A model generated the notes under the pieces. That model was not told the origin of the DNA. It made no database searches and saw only the letters and a program-made list of their open reading frames with translations. A stretch of DNA of 64,000 nucleotides from Anadara kagoshimensis. Taxonomy: Eukaryota > Mollusca > Bivalvia > Arcoida > Arcidae. The DNA lies in NCBI GenBank assembly GCA_021292105.1, contig CM037868.1:24838303-24902302 (forward strand). Reading direction: 5' to 3'. Below, piece by piece: positions 52,205 to 64,000 of the stretch. Numbering within the stretch: the first letter of the stretch is position 1; each line of letters starts with the position of its first letter. Made by a program: the position numbers and the translations under genes.

Positions 52205-52390
52205 TCACAGTGTCTCTCATTGTCTAGGTTCGAACCGTTCGGACAGAAAAAAATTGGCAGTTCGCTCACTGAAAATCTTTTGTTTTCTCCGGGTACTCTG
52301 GTTTTCTCGGCTATCCCATTACCAAAACTGACCGCCTCGATATAAGTTAAAAAGAATCTTTATTGTGGCGTACCCATCATTACCCCACTC
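52205..52390 (+). mobile_element. SINE family 3, plus, head truncated
   Basis: GTCTAGGTTCGAACCGTTC (B box), CAGTTCGCTCACTGAAAATC and tail CTGACCGCCTCGATATAAGT. Confidence 0.6.
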
Positions 52391-52557
52391 AATTCTAAAC
52401 AATAATCTGCTCTCTAAACGGGTCAAAAAAAAAAAAAAAAAAAAAAAATTAAAAAAAATTATTTACGCGTTCATACACCCTAATTTACTCCAATGTCCTA
52501 ATTATTACAGAAAAATCAATGTTAAACAGCTGGTAAAACTCTCCCAGAATCAATAAA

Positions 52558-53104
52558 CCAACCTGTCGAAGGTTTAACACAAGAATAAAGAAAGGTTCGG
52601 TTGCAGGGCGGTCGAGATATGGATAGCTGGTAGTCGAATAGCTGCCCAGTTGAGTTGAGTAATGGTGTTTAACGTCCCAGTCAAGAATATTTTACTTATA
52701 TCGAGATGTCACCTGCTATAGGCGAAAGTGCAGAAAGTTTTCCCGTGCGTTGCGCTGATGGCATTATACGGCAGAGTTTTTTAGCGTGCCAAGCCCACCG
52801 TGACACTGCCCCTTGTTTATTTTAAGTTCCCATCGTAATACCGAGTGCTTGGGGAAAGAACAGTCACTACACCCACTTTCAAGTCTTAAGCAAGACCCGG
52901 CCGGGGTTCGAACCCACAACCTCCCACTTACGGAGCGAGCACTCTACCAACTAAGCTACCGCAGTGGTCGAAAAGTTGATGAGATGTAGCTATATATATC
53001 GAAGTCAGTCGATATATCGGTAACGGGTAACCGAGATAATTTGAAGATTCGACACTAATTCGTTAGCTTAGTGTTTAATTTTCGACAGGTCTGTACTGTA
53101 ATTC
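52558..53104. mobile_element. MITE family A split by a family 1 SINE (52633-52970)
   Basis: Left (truncated) ACCTGTCGAAGGTTTAACAC and interior GTCGAGATATGGATAGCTGG; right GCTTAGTGTTTAATTTTCG-ACAGGTCTGTACTG. The SINE is in minus orientation, with head text CCACTGCGGTAGCTTAGTTG near 52970. Confidence 0.8.
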
Positions 53105-53405
53105 GTTAGCTTAGTGTTTAATTTTCGACAGGTCTGTACTGTAATTCGTTAGCTTAGTGTTTAATTTTCGACAGGTCTGTACTGTAATTCGTTAGCTTAG
53201 TGTTTAATTTTCGACAGGTCTGTACTGTAATTCGTTAGCTTAGTGTTTAATTTTTCGACAGGTCCGTACTGTAATTCGTTAGCTTAGTGTTTAATTTTTC
53301 GACAGGTCCGTACTGTAATTCGTTAGCTTAGTGTTTAATTTTTCGACAGGTCCGTACTGTAATTCGTTAGCTTAGTGTTTAATTTTTCGACAGGTCCGTA
53401 CTGTA
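53055..53405. repeat. Tandem array of a MITE A end, 43-44 bp unit, 8 copies
   Basis: The unit TAATTCGTTAGCTTAGTGTT-TAATTTTCGACAGGTCTGTA-CTG is the right end of the adjoining MITE A. The last four copies share an extra T and CCGTACTG, so the array grew in steps. Confidence 0.95.
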
Positions 53406-53607
53406 CATCAACGTCGACTAGATGTTGCAGATATATTACTGGTCCGGAATTTGAGTAATTAAACCATCTAAATGGAGATGTTTTATTCAGTCAGTCACAT
53501 CCGGACCACAATCCCATCATTGTGGCATTGTATAGTTTGCATGGTGTCTGTTTCAAACATTTCGACACATGGCGCCATTGTTGGGTATTGTTAAAAATTA
53601 AAAAGTT

Positions 53608-53905
53608 AAAGTCTGTCCCGAGCCATTAGGCCCATCAGGCCGGAGCTTATCCCGGTTTCGGTGGCGTTAAGCGACTGAGAGTACAAAACTCTCCCCTGAA
53701 TGGGACGCCGGTCCATCGCAGGGTTAACCCCCAGCATTTGCTGGTACTCATTTATTTTTCAGCTGAGTGAACTGAAACAACGTGAAATTAAGTGTCTTGC
53801 TCAAGGACACAGCACATCGCCCGGTCCAGGGATCGAACCCACGACCTTCGAATCATGAGTCCAACGCCTTATATATAATTAACCACTAGGCCACGCGCTT
53901 GTTAA
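53608..53905 (-). mobile_element. tRNA-derived SINE (family 4), minus
   Basis: Minus-strand head GTGGCCTAGTGGTTAATTAT and B box GGGTTCGATCCC; body with TTAAGTGTCTTGCTCAAGGA and GACGCCGGTCCATCGCAGGG on the plus strand. Possible target duplication TGTTAAAAAT on both sides. Confidence 0.75.
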
Positions 53906-53999
53906 AAATAAATACATGTACATTAAAAACACTTGGCATTAGCAAAGTCTGTATGTTTTAATCTCTGTTTTACGTGAAAATATTCTGAGACCTTAGATT

Positions 54000-55165
54000 C
54001 GAAATCCCGTAATGCATTTTGTTCATTGACTGAATTACAGGCGTCTTATTGACTGAACTACAAACGTCTTATTGACTGAAATACAAAACGTCTTATTGAC
54101 TGAACTACAAACGTCTTATTGACTGAAATACAAAACGTCTTATTGACTTAACTACAAACGTCTTATTGACTGAACTACAACCGCCTTATTGACTGGACAA
54201 CAAACTTCATATTGATTGAACTACAAAAATATAATTGACTGAACTACAAAAGTCTTATTGACTAAACTAAAAACGTCTTATTGACTGAACTACAAACGTC
54301 TTAATGACTGATCTACAAACGTCTTATTGACTGAACTACAAACTTCTTATTGACTGAACTACAAACGTCTTATTGACTGATCTACAAACGTCTTATTGAC
54401 TGAACTACAAACTTCTTATTCACTAAACTACACACGTCTAATTGACTAATCTACAAACGCCTTATTGACTGAACTACTAACGTCTTATTGACTGAACTAC
54501 AAACTTCTGATTGATTAAACTGCAAAACGTCTTATTGGCTAAACTACAAAGTTCTTATTGGCTAAACTACAAAGTTCTTATTGGCTAAACTACAAAGTTC
54601 TTATTGACTGAACTACAAACGTCTTATTGACTGAACAACATACTTCTTATTGACTGAACTACAAACGCCTTATTGACTGAACTACTAACGTCTTATTGAC
54701 TGAACTACAAACGTCTTTTTGACTGATCTACAAACGTCTTACTGACTAAATTACAAATGTCTTATTAACTGAACTACAAAAGTCTTATAGACTGAACTAC
54801 AAACGTCTTATTGACTGAACTACAAACGTCTTATTGACTAAACTACAAACGTCTTACTGACTGAACTACAAACGTCTTTATGACTGAACTACAAAAGCCT
54901 TACTGACTGAACTACAAACGTCTTACTGACTGAACTACAAACGTCTTATTGACTGATCTACAAATGTCTTATTGACTGAACTACAAACTTCTTATTGACT
55001 GAACTACAAGTTTTACGTCTTATTGACTGAACTACAAAACGTCTTATTGATTTTACTACAAACGTCTTACTGACTGAACTACAAACGCCTTATTAACTGA
55101 GCTACAAACGTCTTATTTACTGAACTACAAACTTCTAATTGACTTAGCTACAAAACTTCTTATAT
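54000..55165. repeat. Minisatellite, 23-bp unit, about 50 copies
   Basis: Unit TTATTGACTGAACTACAAAC-GTC with scattered changes; decays at the right end (55140-55280). No gene seen. Confidence 0.95.
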
Positions 55166-55279
55166 GACGTAGCTTCAAAATATCTCAAATTGAACAAAAT
55201 CTTGTTGACCGATCTTCAACTCTTTTCTGAACAAACAAACAAATAGTAATTGAACTTCAAACGTCATTTTGACTTATTA

Positions 55280-55620
55280 GCTTTCCTACAAAACGTGTTT
55301 ATCTACAACTTTCTATTTGACGCAGGATAAAATGTTGTTGATGCAGTACTATTATTTGTTTACAATACCATATACGTGTGATATGAATGCCGACTATAGC
55401 ATAAGTGTTTATTTTAATTTTAGCAAAGGCCTAATGCACATTATGTATTTAAAAACAAAGTCCTAATCTCAATGCAGAACCAAGGTAAAGCTTTGAAACT
55501 GACAAGTAAGGTTCATCCAGGGAAGAAAGACTGGATATCCCGGAAGTGTGTTGCTGTAAAAACTTAAAAATAAAACGAATTGATTTTAACCGAGGTAGTT
55601 GCCTCGTAAGCTATATATAC
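55280..55620. other. No feature seen
   Basis: AT-rich unique-looking sequence between two arrays. No exon-like ORF or repeat noticed. Confidence 0.4.
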
Positions 55621-55624
55621 GCCC

Positions 55625-58161
55625 CTGATCCGTAGCGTTAAACTTTTGACAGGTCTGTACTGTAATTCGTCAGCTCAGTGTTTAACTTTCGACAGGCCTG
55701 TATTGTAATTCGTTAGCTTAGTGTTAAACTTTCGACAGGTCTGTACTGTAATTCGTTAGGTTAGTGTAAAACATTTGACAGGTCTGTACTGTAATTCGTT
55801 AGCTTAATGTTAAACTTTCGACAGGTCTGTACTGTAATTCATTACCTTAGTGTTAAACTTTTGACAGGTCTGTACTGTAATTCGTTAGCTTAATGTTAAA
55901 CTTTTGACAGGTCTGTACTGTAATACGTTAGCTCAGTGTTAAACTTTCGACAGGTCTGTACTGTAATTCGTTAGCTTAATGTTAAACTTTTGACAGATAT
56001 GTACTGTAATTCGTTAGCTTAATGTTAAACTTTTGACAGGTTTGGACTGTAATTCGTTATCTTAGTGTTAAACTTTTGAAAGGTCTGGAGTGTAATTCGT
56101 TAGCTCAGTGTTAAACATTCGACAGGTCTGTACCGTTATTCGTTAGCTTAGTGTTAAACTTTCGACAGGTCTGTACTGTAATTCGTCAGCTTAGTGTAAA
56201 ACATTCGACAGGTCTGTACTGTAATTCGTTATCTTAGTGTAAAACATTCGACAGGTCTGTGCCGTATTTCGTTAGCTTAGTGTAAAACATTCGACAGGTC
56301 TGTACTGTAATTCGTCAGCTTAGTGTAAAACATTCGACAGGTCTGTACTGTAATTCGTTATCTTAGTGTAAAACATTCGACAGGTATGTGCCGTAATTCG
56401 TTAGCTTAGTGTAAAACATTCGACAGGTCTGTGCCGTATTTCGTTAGCTTAGTGTTAAACCTTTGACAGGTCTGTGCCGTAATTCGTCAGCTTAGTGTAA
56501 AACATTCGACAGGTATGTGCCGTAATTCGTTAGCTTAGTGTAAAACCTTTGACAGGTCTGTGCCGTAATTCGTTATCTTAGTGTTAAACCTTTGACAGGT
56601 CTGTGCCGTAATTCGTCAGCTTAGTGTAAAACATTCGACAGGTATGTGCCGTAATGCGTTAGCTTAGTGTAAAACATTCGACAGGTCTGTACCGTTATTC
56701 GTTATCTTAGTGTAAAACATTCGACAGGTATGTGCCGTAATTCGTTAGCTTAGTGTTAAACTTTAGACAGGTCTGTGCCGTAATTCGTCAGCTTAGTGTT
56801 AAACCTTTGACAGGTCTGTGCCGTAATGCGTTAGCTTAGTGTAAAACATTCGACAGGTCTGTACCGTTATTCGTTATCTTAGTGTAAAACATTCGACAGG
56901 TATGTGCCGTAATTCGTTAGCTTAGTGTTAAACCTTTGACAGGTCTGTGCCGTATTTCGTTAGCTTAGTGTAAAACATTCGACAGGTCTGTACTGTAATT
57001 CGTTAGCTTAGTGCTAAACATTCGACAGGTCTGTGCCGTATTTCGTTAGCTTAGTGTAAAACATTCGACAGGTCTGTACTGTAATTCGTTAGCTTAGTGC
57101 TAAACATTCGACAGGTCTGTGCCGTATTTCGTTAGCTTAGTGTAAAACATTCGACAGGTCTGTACTGTAATTCGTTAGCTTAGTGTTAAACTTTCGACAG
57201 GTCTGTACTGTAATTCGTTATCTTAGTGCTAAGCATTCGACAGGCCTGTGCCGTATTTCGTTAGCTTAGTGTAAAACATTCGACAAGTCTGTACTGTAAT
57301 TCGTTATCTTAGTGCTAAACATTCGACAGGCCTGTATTGTAATTCGTTATCTTAGTGCTAAACATTCGACAGGCCTGTATTGTAATTCGTTATCTTAGTG
57401 CTAAACATTCGACAGGTCTGTACTGTAATTCGTTAGCTTAGTGTTAAACATTCGACAGGCCTGTATTGTAATTCGTTATCTTAGTGCTAAACATTCGACA
57501 GGTCTGTACTGTAATTCGTTAGCTTAGTGTAAAACATTCGACAGGTCTGTACTGTAATTCGTTAGCTTAGTGTTATACTTTTGACAGGTCTGTACTGTAA
57601 TTCGTCAGCTTAGTGTAAAACATTCGACAGGTCTGTACTGTAATTCGTTAGCTTAGTGTAAAACATTCGACAGGTCTGTACTGTAATTCGTTAGCTTAGT
57701 GTTAAACATTCGACAGGTCTGTACTGTAATTCGTTAGCTTAGTGTAAAACATTCGACAGGTCTGTACTGTAATTCGTTAGCTTAGTGTTAAACATTCGAC
57801 AGGTCTGTACTGTAATTCGTTAGCTTAGTGTTAAACATTCGACATGTCTGTACTGTAATTCGTTAGCTTAGTGTTAAACTTTCTACAGGTCTGTACTGTT
57901 ATTCGTTATTATAGTGTTAAACTTTCGACAGGTCTGTACTGTAATTCGTCAGCTCAGTGTTAAACTTTCGACAGGTCTGTACTGTAATTCGTTATTATAG
58001 TGCTAAACATTCGACAGGCCTGTACTGTAATTCGTTAGCTTAGTGTTAAACATTCGACATGTCTGTACTGTAATTCGTTAGCTTAGTGCTAAACATTCGA
58101 CAGGCCTGTACTGTAATTCGTTAGCTTAGTGCTAAACATTCGACAGGCCTGTATTGTATTT
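55625..58161. repeat. Large tandem array of a MITE A end, 43-44 bp unit, about 58 copies
   Basis: Unit TAATTCGTTAGCTTAGTGTA-AAACATTCGACAGGTCTGTA-CTG. Each copy holds the full MITE A terminus. Variants (CTTTCG/CATTCG, TACTG/TGCCG, GCTTAG/TCTTAG) are clustered, showing local spreading of sub-blocks, for example the repeated pair around 56940-57140. Confidence 0.97.
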
Positions 58162-58375
58162 GTAAGGTCCTACTTTCGCTATTGATTAGTTACTTATAAT
58201 TCATTGCAATGGGCGATGCATCATTTAAATATCTTTTCTAGTTGAGATAGAGACACTTTACTTCGCAAAGTACATGTATAACATCAATCATAAAGCCAAA
58301 TCTAGAAACAATCTAAAATACATCAGTCTGTCTATCATTTCTTTAAAACCGTTTTAAACAGGATTTAGAATTCTA

Positions 58376-59814
58376 CAGTACAGACCTGTCTAAAGTTAAA
58401 CATTAAGCTAACGAATAAGTGGTGTTTTTATCAGCCGCTCGTTAGCTTCTTGGCAGCTGTTATCTATCTACTGATAAATTTTAGGTCACTAAATATCCAT
58501 ATCTCGGCCGGTAACCCGAAATACCGGATCGGCCCTCATTTACCGGATCGACCGTACGATTTACCGGATCGGCGCCGGATCGACCCTTATATTGTCACAT
58601 AGAGTTAAAATGAGGGCAACATTATATTTATATGATATCAATGATAAAAAATATATATCATTTTTAATTGTTTTAATCGTGGATGCTCGAAAATATCATT
58701 ATTATTTTTAGCTAAGGTTTGACACTGCAAATCGCCATGTTGTAATAATAAATGGCATGCCAAAGCAAAAGGACCGCCTTCCTTTCACACTTTGGACCAA
58801 TCAAATCTTGAAGTCGATCCGTTACCGTATACGCACCAGGTAAGTCCATTCAATGTAATTGACTCAGCAGGGCTTCGCTATCAGTGGTAATAATGGTTCA
58901 TTCCCGATTCTCCCACTTTTAATTACCTATAGAATTATAATCCCTTAGAACAATAGGATTAAGAATATAGTCTGTTTTAAAATAGGGTACCAACTTTGTG
59001 AACTCAACTCCATCTAGTTTTCAACCAAAAACCTTAAAACTTCACAGAATGTTCCTATATATATTGAAGATGTGCACTTGACTTTAAGGAAATATTTTAA
59101 GATTTTTCCCCATTTTTCCAGACTTTGAAACTTAGTCACTTTTTAGCAAGTTTTTGAACTGGGAGTACCTACTTTGTGAACTCAACTCCTCTTACAGTTT
59201 TCAATCAAAAACCTTGAAACTTCACAGAATGTTTCTGTAAATATTGAAGATGTGCAACTGACTTTTTGGAAATATTTCAGGATTTTTTCCCCCATTTTCC
59301 CAGACTTTGAAACTTAGTTACTTTGTACTGTATGTATCAAAAGATTATCAAAGATGTGCACCTGACTTAATGGCATTGTTCTCCAGAGTTTGAAAAAGGG
59401 TCTCGTCCAGTCCATTCCAATGTAAAGTTTCTGGTGCACATTTTTTCAATTTACTGTAGCTTTAGAAAATGTTAAATGATTGAGATTTTTCTAATACATA
59501 TATATACTTGTTGTATTACTCTGTTATATATATATTGTCATTGATGGACATATTCTCCATTTTTCATGACTTTCTGTGCACTATTAAAAAAAAACACTTG
59601 TGCACCTTGCTTTGTGAAATTATTTAAAATTTCTTCCACACATAACAACTATTAAATAGAAATTAAAAAAAAAATAAATAAAAAAAAAAAAACCAACAAC
59701 ATTGAACCTTTGACCCATTTTTTAATATTTTTTACATTTAACTTTTATAAAAATTACGGCTGATCAGTACTATTTGGCTGGCTCCAATTATAATCATGAT
59801 TCATAAGTTAGTGC

Positions 59815-59848
<34 letters not shown>

Positions 59849-60150
59849 TTTATAATAAAAAATAATAATAACAGGTATTTTTTAAAATTTCATTTTCATT
59901 TATTTTTTATTTTTTAACGTTAAAAAATACAAATACAAATGATATTAACATAAAATCCAGGTAAATGAAGGATAAGGAAGTAGACTATAATTACTAAAAC
60001 AACAGTTAAGACCAATGTTTATATTTACCAGTAATTAAAAGTGGGAGAATCGGGAAGACCCCGTAATAATAATATCTCGTCCACTCGGTTGTTGAGCTTA
60101 CACTGCTTTTTGTAAGCTAGGTGTTAAACTTTCGACAGGTCTGGACTGCA
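58376..60150. mobile_element. MITE family A interrupted by about 1.56 kb
   Basis: Left part TACAGTACAGACCTGTCTAA to CCATATCTCGG (58510); right part ATATCTCGTCCACTCGG to AACTTTCGACAGGTCTGGAC (60150). ATATCTCG flanks the insert on both sides, a possible 8-bp target duplication. Confidence 0.75.
58885..60072. mobile_element. Inverted-repeat element inside the interrupted MITE A
   Basis: CCCGATTCTCCCACTTTTAA (58902) and its inverse TTAAAAGTGGGAGAATCGGG (60037) bound a region with a direct duplication of about 184 bp (ACTTTGTGAACTCAACTCC near 58993 and 59172) and AAT microsatellites. No transposase seen. Confidence 0.7.
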
Positions 60151-60627
60151 GTCGGCAACAGCCAATAATAGGACTGTCAATATGCTTAATAAGGGACCGA
60201 AAAAGGACCCATTATCAATGTTCCAAACCTCTATTTCCCTCATGTATTTTGGCGCAAGACCAAATCCCAAATAAAAAGTGACTTGAGAGTTCTAAAAGTA
60301 ACCAGCAACATGATACATACATATTATATACACACTGTGTATATAATATTTTTATCTAACATTTCCAATTAGGTTATTTAAAATAATTAAAAAACAATAC
60401 TTAATGTGAAAAAATTACATTTTACCACAGAAAACCACTGAACTATGTTGTGACATTTGTTCTACATTCTCCCTAATGAGGTCACAATGAGAACGTGCAC
60501 GTGCACTTTACCGCCAATGTTGTATCACCACAGTGTGGTGATACAGGATTCTGTATCATGCGTGTTTGATAAAACTTGTATTTCGTAGAAAAACTAGTCT
60601 AATGTTAGATAAATGTACTAATTGAAA
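60150..60627. other. No gene seen
   Basis: AT-rich. A small hairpin TACATATTATATACACACTG-TGTATATAATA sits near 60317-60350, and an inverted pair TGTATCACCACA/TGTGGTGATACA near 60520-60545. Confidence 0.5.
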
Positions 60628-61240
60628 ACAAGAGGCTCAAGGGCCTTATTGCTCACCTGAGAACATAGACAAAAAATTGAAAATCCAGGGACGACAACTC
60701 CTTCATGGATTCCTTGTATCGTTTTTACGTATGATACTTAGTTAGATCTTGTCATATTGATCATTTTTTAAACTTATTGTTAATATCAATTCAAAACAGT
60801 TTTCACGAAAATAGTAAAAAAAAAACAAAAAACAAAAAACAGCCATATTCGCAAAAAGGGGATTTTAGTGACAACATCTCCTGCCAAGCTTATCATATAG
60901 TTAGGAAACTTGCTAAGATAATAATAAAAAACCCGCAAAATTCGCAAATAAAGGAAATAAAAAGGAAAAGAAAAGACAAGAAAAAGGGGACATTTCAGTG
61001 GCAACAACTCAAGCCATGATGATCATATAGTTAGAAAACTTGTTACTTTGTTACATCCTGCCATGTTAATCATTTTTGCAGTGTACATGTATTGTTTAGT
61101 TTTAAAATATTATTTAAAACTTTTATGTTTAAGTAAACAGCCAAAAATGACCAAAGTTTACACCGCAGATGAAAACAACAGCGACGGCAATCTTTGGTCT
61201 GAAAAACTCACTTAAGCCTTAAGCTCAGGTGAGCTAAAAA
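60628..61240. mobile_element. Bivalve-type interspersed repeat, second copy
   Basis: Starts AACAAGAGGCTCAAGGGCCT-TATTGCTCACCTG and ends AGCTCAGGTGAGCTAAAAAG, as at 9114-10248 but with a different, shorter interior. Confidence 0.7.
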
Positions 61241-61527
61241 GACGTGTTAACAGTATACATCTCTTTTGAGGCGATATTAGACGGGACACTGTATTTGAAA
61301 ACTACTAGCATTAAATTATATGAAGAACAATTGGAATGGTTTAACCATTATGTCACATACCACTTTTTGAAGTATTTTATGATTAAATTCAATAAGCGGT
61401 AAATGAAAATTGTACAATTGGAATTGGTTTAACCATTATGGTTTTTTCAAAGTTGTTTTTTGCATCGCATCAAGTTCAAATTTTCTATCTTAGTTTCAGT
61501 TTTATCAGATTATTTTTTTTATCAACC

Positions 61528-61590
61528 TCCCGCACAACAGGCGAGTGCTCTGTCAAATGAGCTACCCATACCGGCTATTATTCTGTAGTT
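61528..61590 (-). mobile_element. tRNA-like SINE head, minus, fragment
   Basis: The minus strand reads GGGTAGCTCATTTGACAGAG-CACTCGCCTG, an A-box-like start. The body is not recognised, so it is not called a tRNA gene. Confidence 0.35.
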
Positions 61591-61964
61591 TCCCATATTT
61601 CTTTTCGTACTGGCCAGTCAAACACTTTCGGAGGCTACACTGGCCATCAAGCAATAATAAGGAGAAAAAACGCAGGATAAGACTGGAGGGGGTCATACCC
61701 GGGGACTATGCATACCACTTCAAATTAAAGACGTTATGTCTTGTCACGCTGTGACCGTGACCTTCTGTTGACCTAGACAAAAAGGTTTGACGTTGGCACG
61801 TGTTGATGGTTTAATCATATCAAAGAATTATTTCATGACACGAACGTACATGCTTATACTTTATATAAAACTTTAGACTTGGTGGTATATATGTGTGATA
61901 AAGATCAAGAGTAATGTTTTAACTTATTCTATAGCAGTTGTGGGAATATTAGAAAGTGAATCTG

Positions 61965-62985
61965 TTCATGACCCACGTTACACAAACTCCAGTGGATACC
62001 TCTGGGTATTAATTACATGACACAAACTCCAGTGGATATTTATCACGTGATATAAACTCCAGTGGATATTTATAACGTGACACAAACTCCAGTGGATATT
62101 TATAACGTGACACAAACTCCAGTGGATATTTATCACGTGCCACACACTCCAGTGGATATTTATAACGTGACACACACTCCAGTGGATGTTTATAACGTGA
62201 CACACACTACAGTGGATATTTATAACGTGACACACACTCCAGTGGATATTTACCTCTGGCTATTAATCACATGACATACACTCCAGTGGATATTTACCTC
62301 TGGGTATTCATCACATGACACAAACTCCAGTGGATATTTACCTCTGGGTATTAATCACATGACAAACACTCCAGTGGATATTTATCACGTGACATAAACT
62401 CCAGTGGATATTTATAACGTGACACAAACTCCAGTGGATATTTATAACGTGACACACACTCCAGTGGATATTTATCACGTGCCACACACTCCAGTGGATA
62501 TTTATAACGTGATTTAAACTCCAGTGGATATTTATAACGTGCCACACACTCCAGTGGATATTTATAACATGACACAAACTCCAGTGGATATTTATAACAT
62601 GACACAAACTCCAGTGGATATTTATAACATGACACACACTCCAGTGGATATTTATAACGAGACACACACCCCAGTAGATATTTACCTCTGGGTATTAATC
62701 ACATGACACACTCCAGTGGATATTTACCTCTGGGTATTAATCACATGACATACACTCCAGTGGATGTTTATCTCTGGGTATTAATCACATGACACACACT
62801 CCAGTGGATATTAACTCTGGGTATTAATCACATGACACACACTCCAGTGGATATTTATCACGTGACATAAAATCCAGTGGATATTTATAACGTGACACAA
62901 ACTCCATTGGATATTTATAACGTGACACACACTCCAGTGGATATTTATAACGTGACACAAACTCCAGTGGATATTTATTTTCAGG
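61965..62985. repeat. Minisatellite, 30-bp unit with longer variants, about 30 copies
   Basis: Unit CACACTCCAGTGGATATTTA-TAACGTGACA. A variant carries CCTCTGGGTATTAATCACATG. Because 30 is divisible by three, frames stay open on both strands (repeats of MDIYNVTHTP and HVINIHWSVC); these are artefacts. Several units contain CACGTG. Confidence 0.95.
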
Positions 62986-63712
62986 GATGACCAATTTGAC
63001 GGTTTACGAAATGAAGACGGATAAACGGACAGATAAAATGAAAAGGTCAAATTAGACGGATTTCCCCGTTTTGACGGTTTTTTTAAATTAAAAGTACTAA
63101 AAAATTCGGACTTTTTATATGGAAACTGTACCAATTCAAACCCTAAACAATAAAAAAGTACCTAAATGACAATCCTGCGCATTAAAAATGTACCGATCTG
63201 GTAAAAAAAATTAATTTTGATTGGTTAGCCTGTTAGTAACTTTTCCGGGGTAATGTCTTGACGGACAGGGGGGCTGAAGTTCGAATTTAATATACCCCTT
63301 TTTCTTTGAATGGCAGGGATGGTAAAAAGGGCTGTCGTGTAAGGACTGCCGCGATTTTGTACGGCAGCATAGTGTTGTCCTTTCCAATTCTATGTGATTG
63401 TCTGTGCGTATCACAGATGATATCGACATTTTCAATCGATATTGCGAAAATTAAATGATTTGCCTGTCACCAGAACAGGTGGTTGTGACGTCATAGCTAT
63501 CTTTAAATGTCCAAACCAGGTGGCATTTTTCACAGAGACGAGTATGTTCTGGAAGTAATTGATAAAAGCTGCAGATTAATAACGGGAAATAAACAAGCCA
63601 AAGGTCGATATATGTTGCAAATTCTTACACCTTGATTATTGACTGGTTAATAGGGCGATATTGTCAATATCATATGTTTATGACTGCGGTGTGCGCATGT
63701 GGTTCATACATC

Positions 63713-63975
63713 TGTACAGGCCTGTCCAAAATTTAACACTTCGCTAAAAATTAGTCTCGTATCGAAAGCTCGTCCCATTCTCTCGTTAGCTGTTTATCGA
63801 TGACATTTTAACACTAAGGTAAAGAATTAGTCCAGAAACAGCCGCTCATCCCATTCGTACGTTAGCCGTTTCTCGGAGGCTTTCAATCAGCAGCTGCTAT
63901 TATCTCTTGACAGCTTTTCGGCTACTGGTATCCATTGGCAACCGAACTTTGACCTTTGACAGGTCTGTACCATTT
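63713..63975. mobile_element. MITE family A, diverged
   Basis: Left GTACAGGCCTGTCCAAAATT-TAACAC, right TTTGACAGGTCTGTACC. A second internal AACACTAAGGTAAAGAATTAG suggests internal duplication. Confidence 0.65.
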
Positions 63976-64000
63976 TGTATTCGTACAAAAAACGTTGATG

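Noticed and set aside
55625-58161. CRISPR-like regular repeat array
   Set aside because: No unique spacers; units are head-to-tail copies of a MITE end in an animal genome.
61978-62667. Repeat-protein-like ORFs (HVINIHWS, YNVTHTPVDI) on both strands
   Set aside because: A 30-bp unit keeps all frames open; no splice sites, start context or non-repeat portion support a gene.

Overview
The window is animal nuclear DNA, AT-rich and crowded with repeats. It looks like a bivalve mollusc and possibly a venerid-type clam. That is an inference from several families of tRNA-derived SINEs, many short inverted-repeat elements (MITEs), the 'GAGGCCCATGGGCCTTA...CTCACCTG' repeat type common in bivalve genomes, and one spliced gene lying in long repeat-filled introns. 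No bacterial features, CRISPR arrays or free-standing RNA genes are seen.

One host gene is well supported. It is on the minus strand, reads from 38077 down to 2883, and encodes tandem fasciclin (FAS1) domains. I could place 21 consecutive coding exons, all with GT/AG junctions and matching phases. They total 3120 nt: 1039 codons plus a stop in one unbroken frame. They form seven FAS1 domains, each built from three exons: a TVF-P box exon, a central G/A-H-I exon, and an NG-(I/V)-H-(I/V)-ID box exon. Domain-to-domain junctions are always phase 2. The last exon ends in a short hydrophobic tail with no basic residues after it, which suggests a GPI-anchored surface protein like insect Fasciclin I but with seven domains instead of four. 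The 5' end (start codon, signal peptide, start of domain 1) was not found.

Layout: 1-2880 is 3' flank made of AT-rich and degenerate tandem repeats plus one unexplained ORF. 2883-38077 is the FAS1 gene, whose introns hold SINEs, MITEs, 3' tails of a reverse-transcriptase element and several minisatellites. 38078-64000 has no recognisable gene. It holds nested MITEs and SINEs, three diverged copies of one segment, long minisatellites (43.9-45.4, 54.0-55.2, 55.6-58.2 and 62.0-63.0 kb) and microsatellites.

Two themes stand out. First, the end or interior of a MITE has become a tandem array at least eight separate times, in four unrelated MITE families. Second, the minisatellite at 6.86-7.80 kb has copied the 3' splice site of one FAS1 exon, so about a dozen near-identical acceptor sites with the start of the exon lie in a row upstream of the real exon. 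The nearest extra acceptor is in frame and open.
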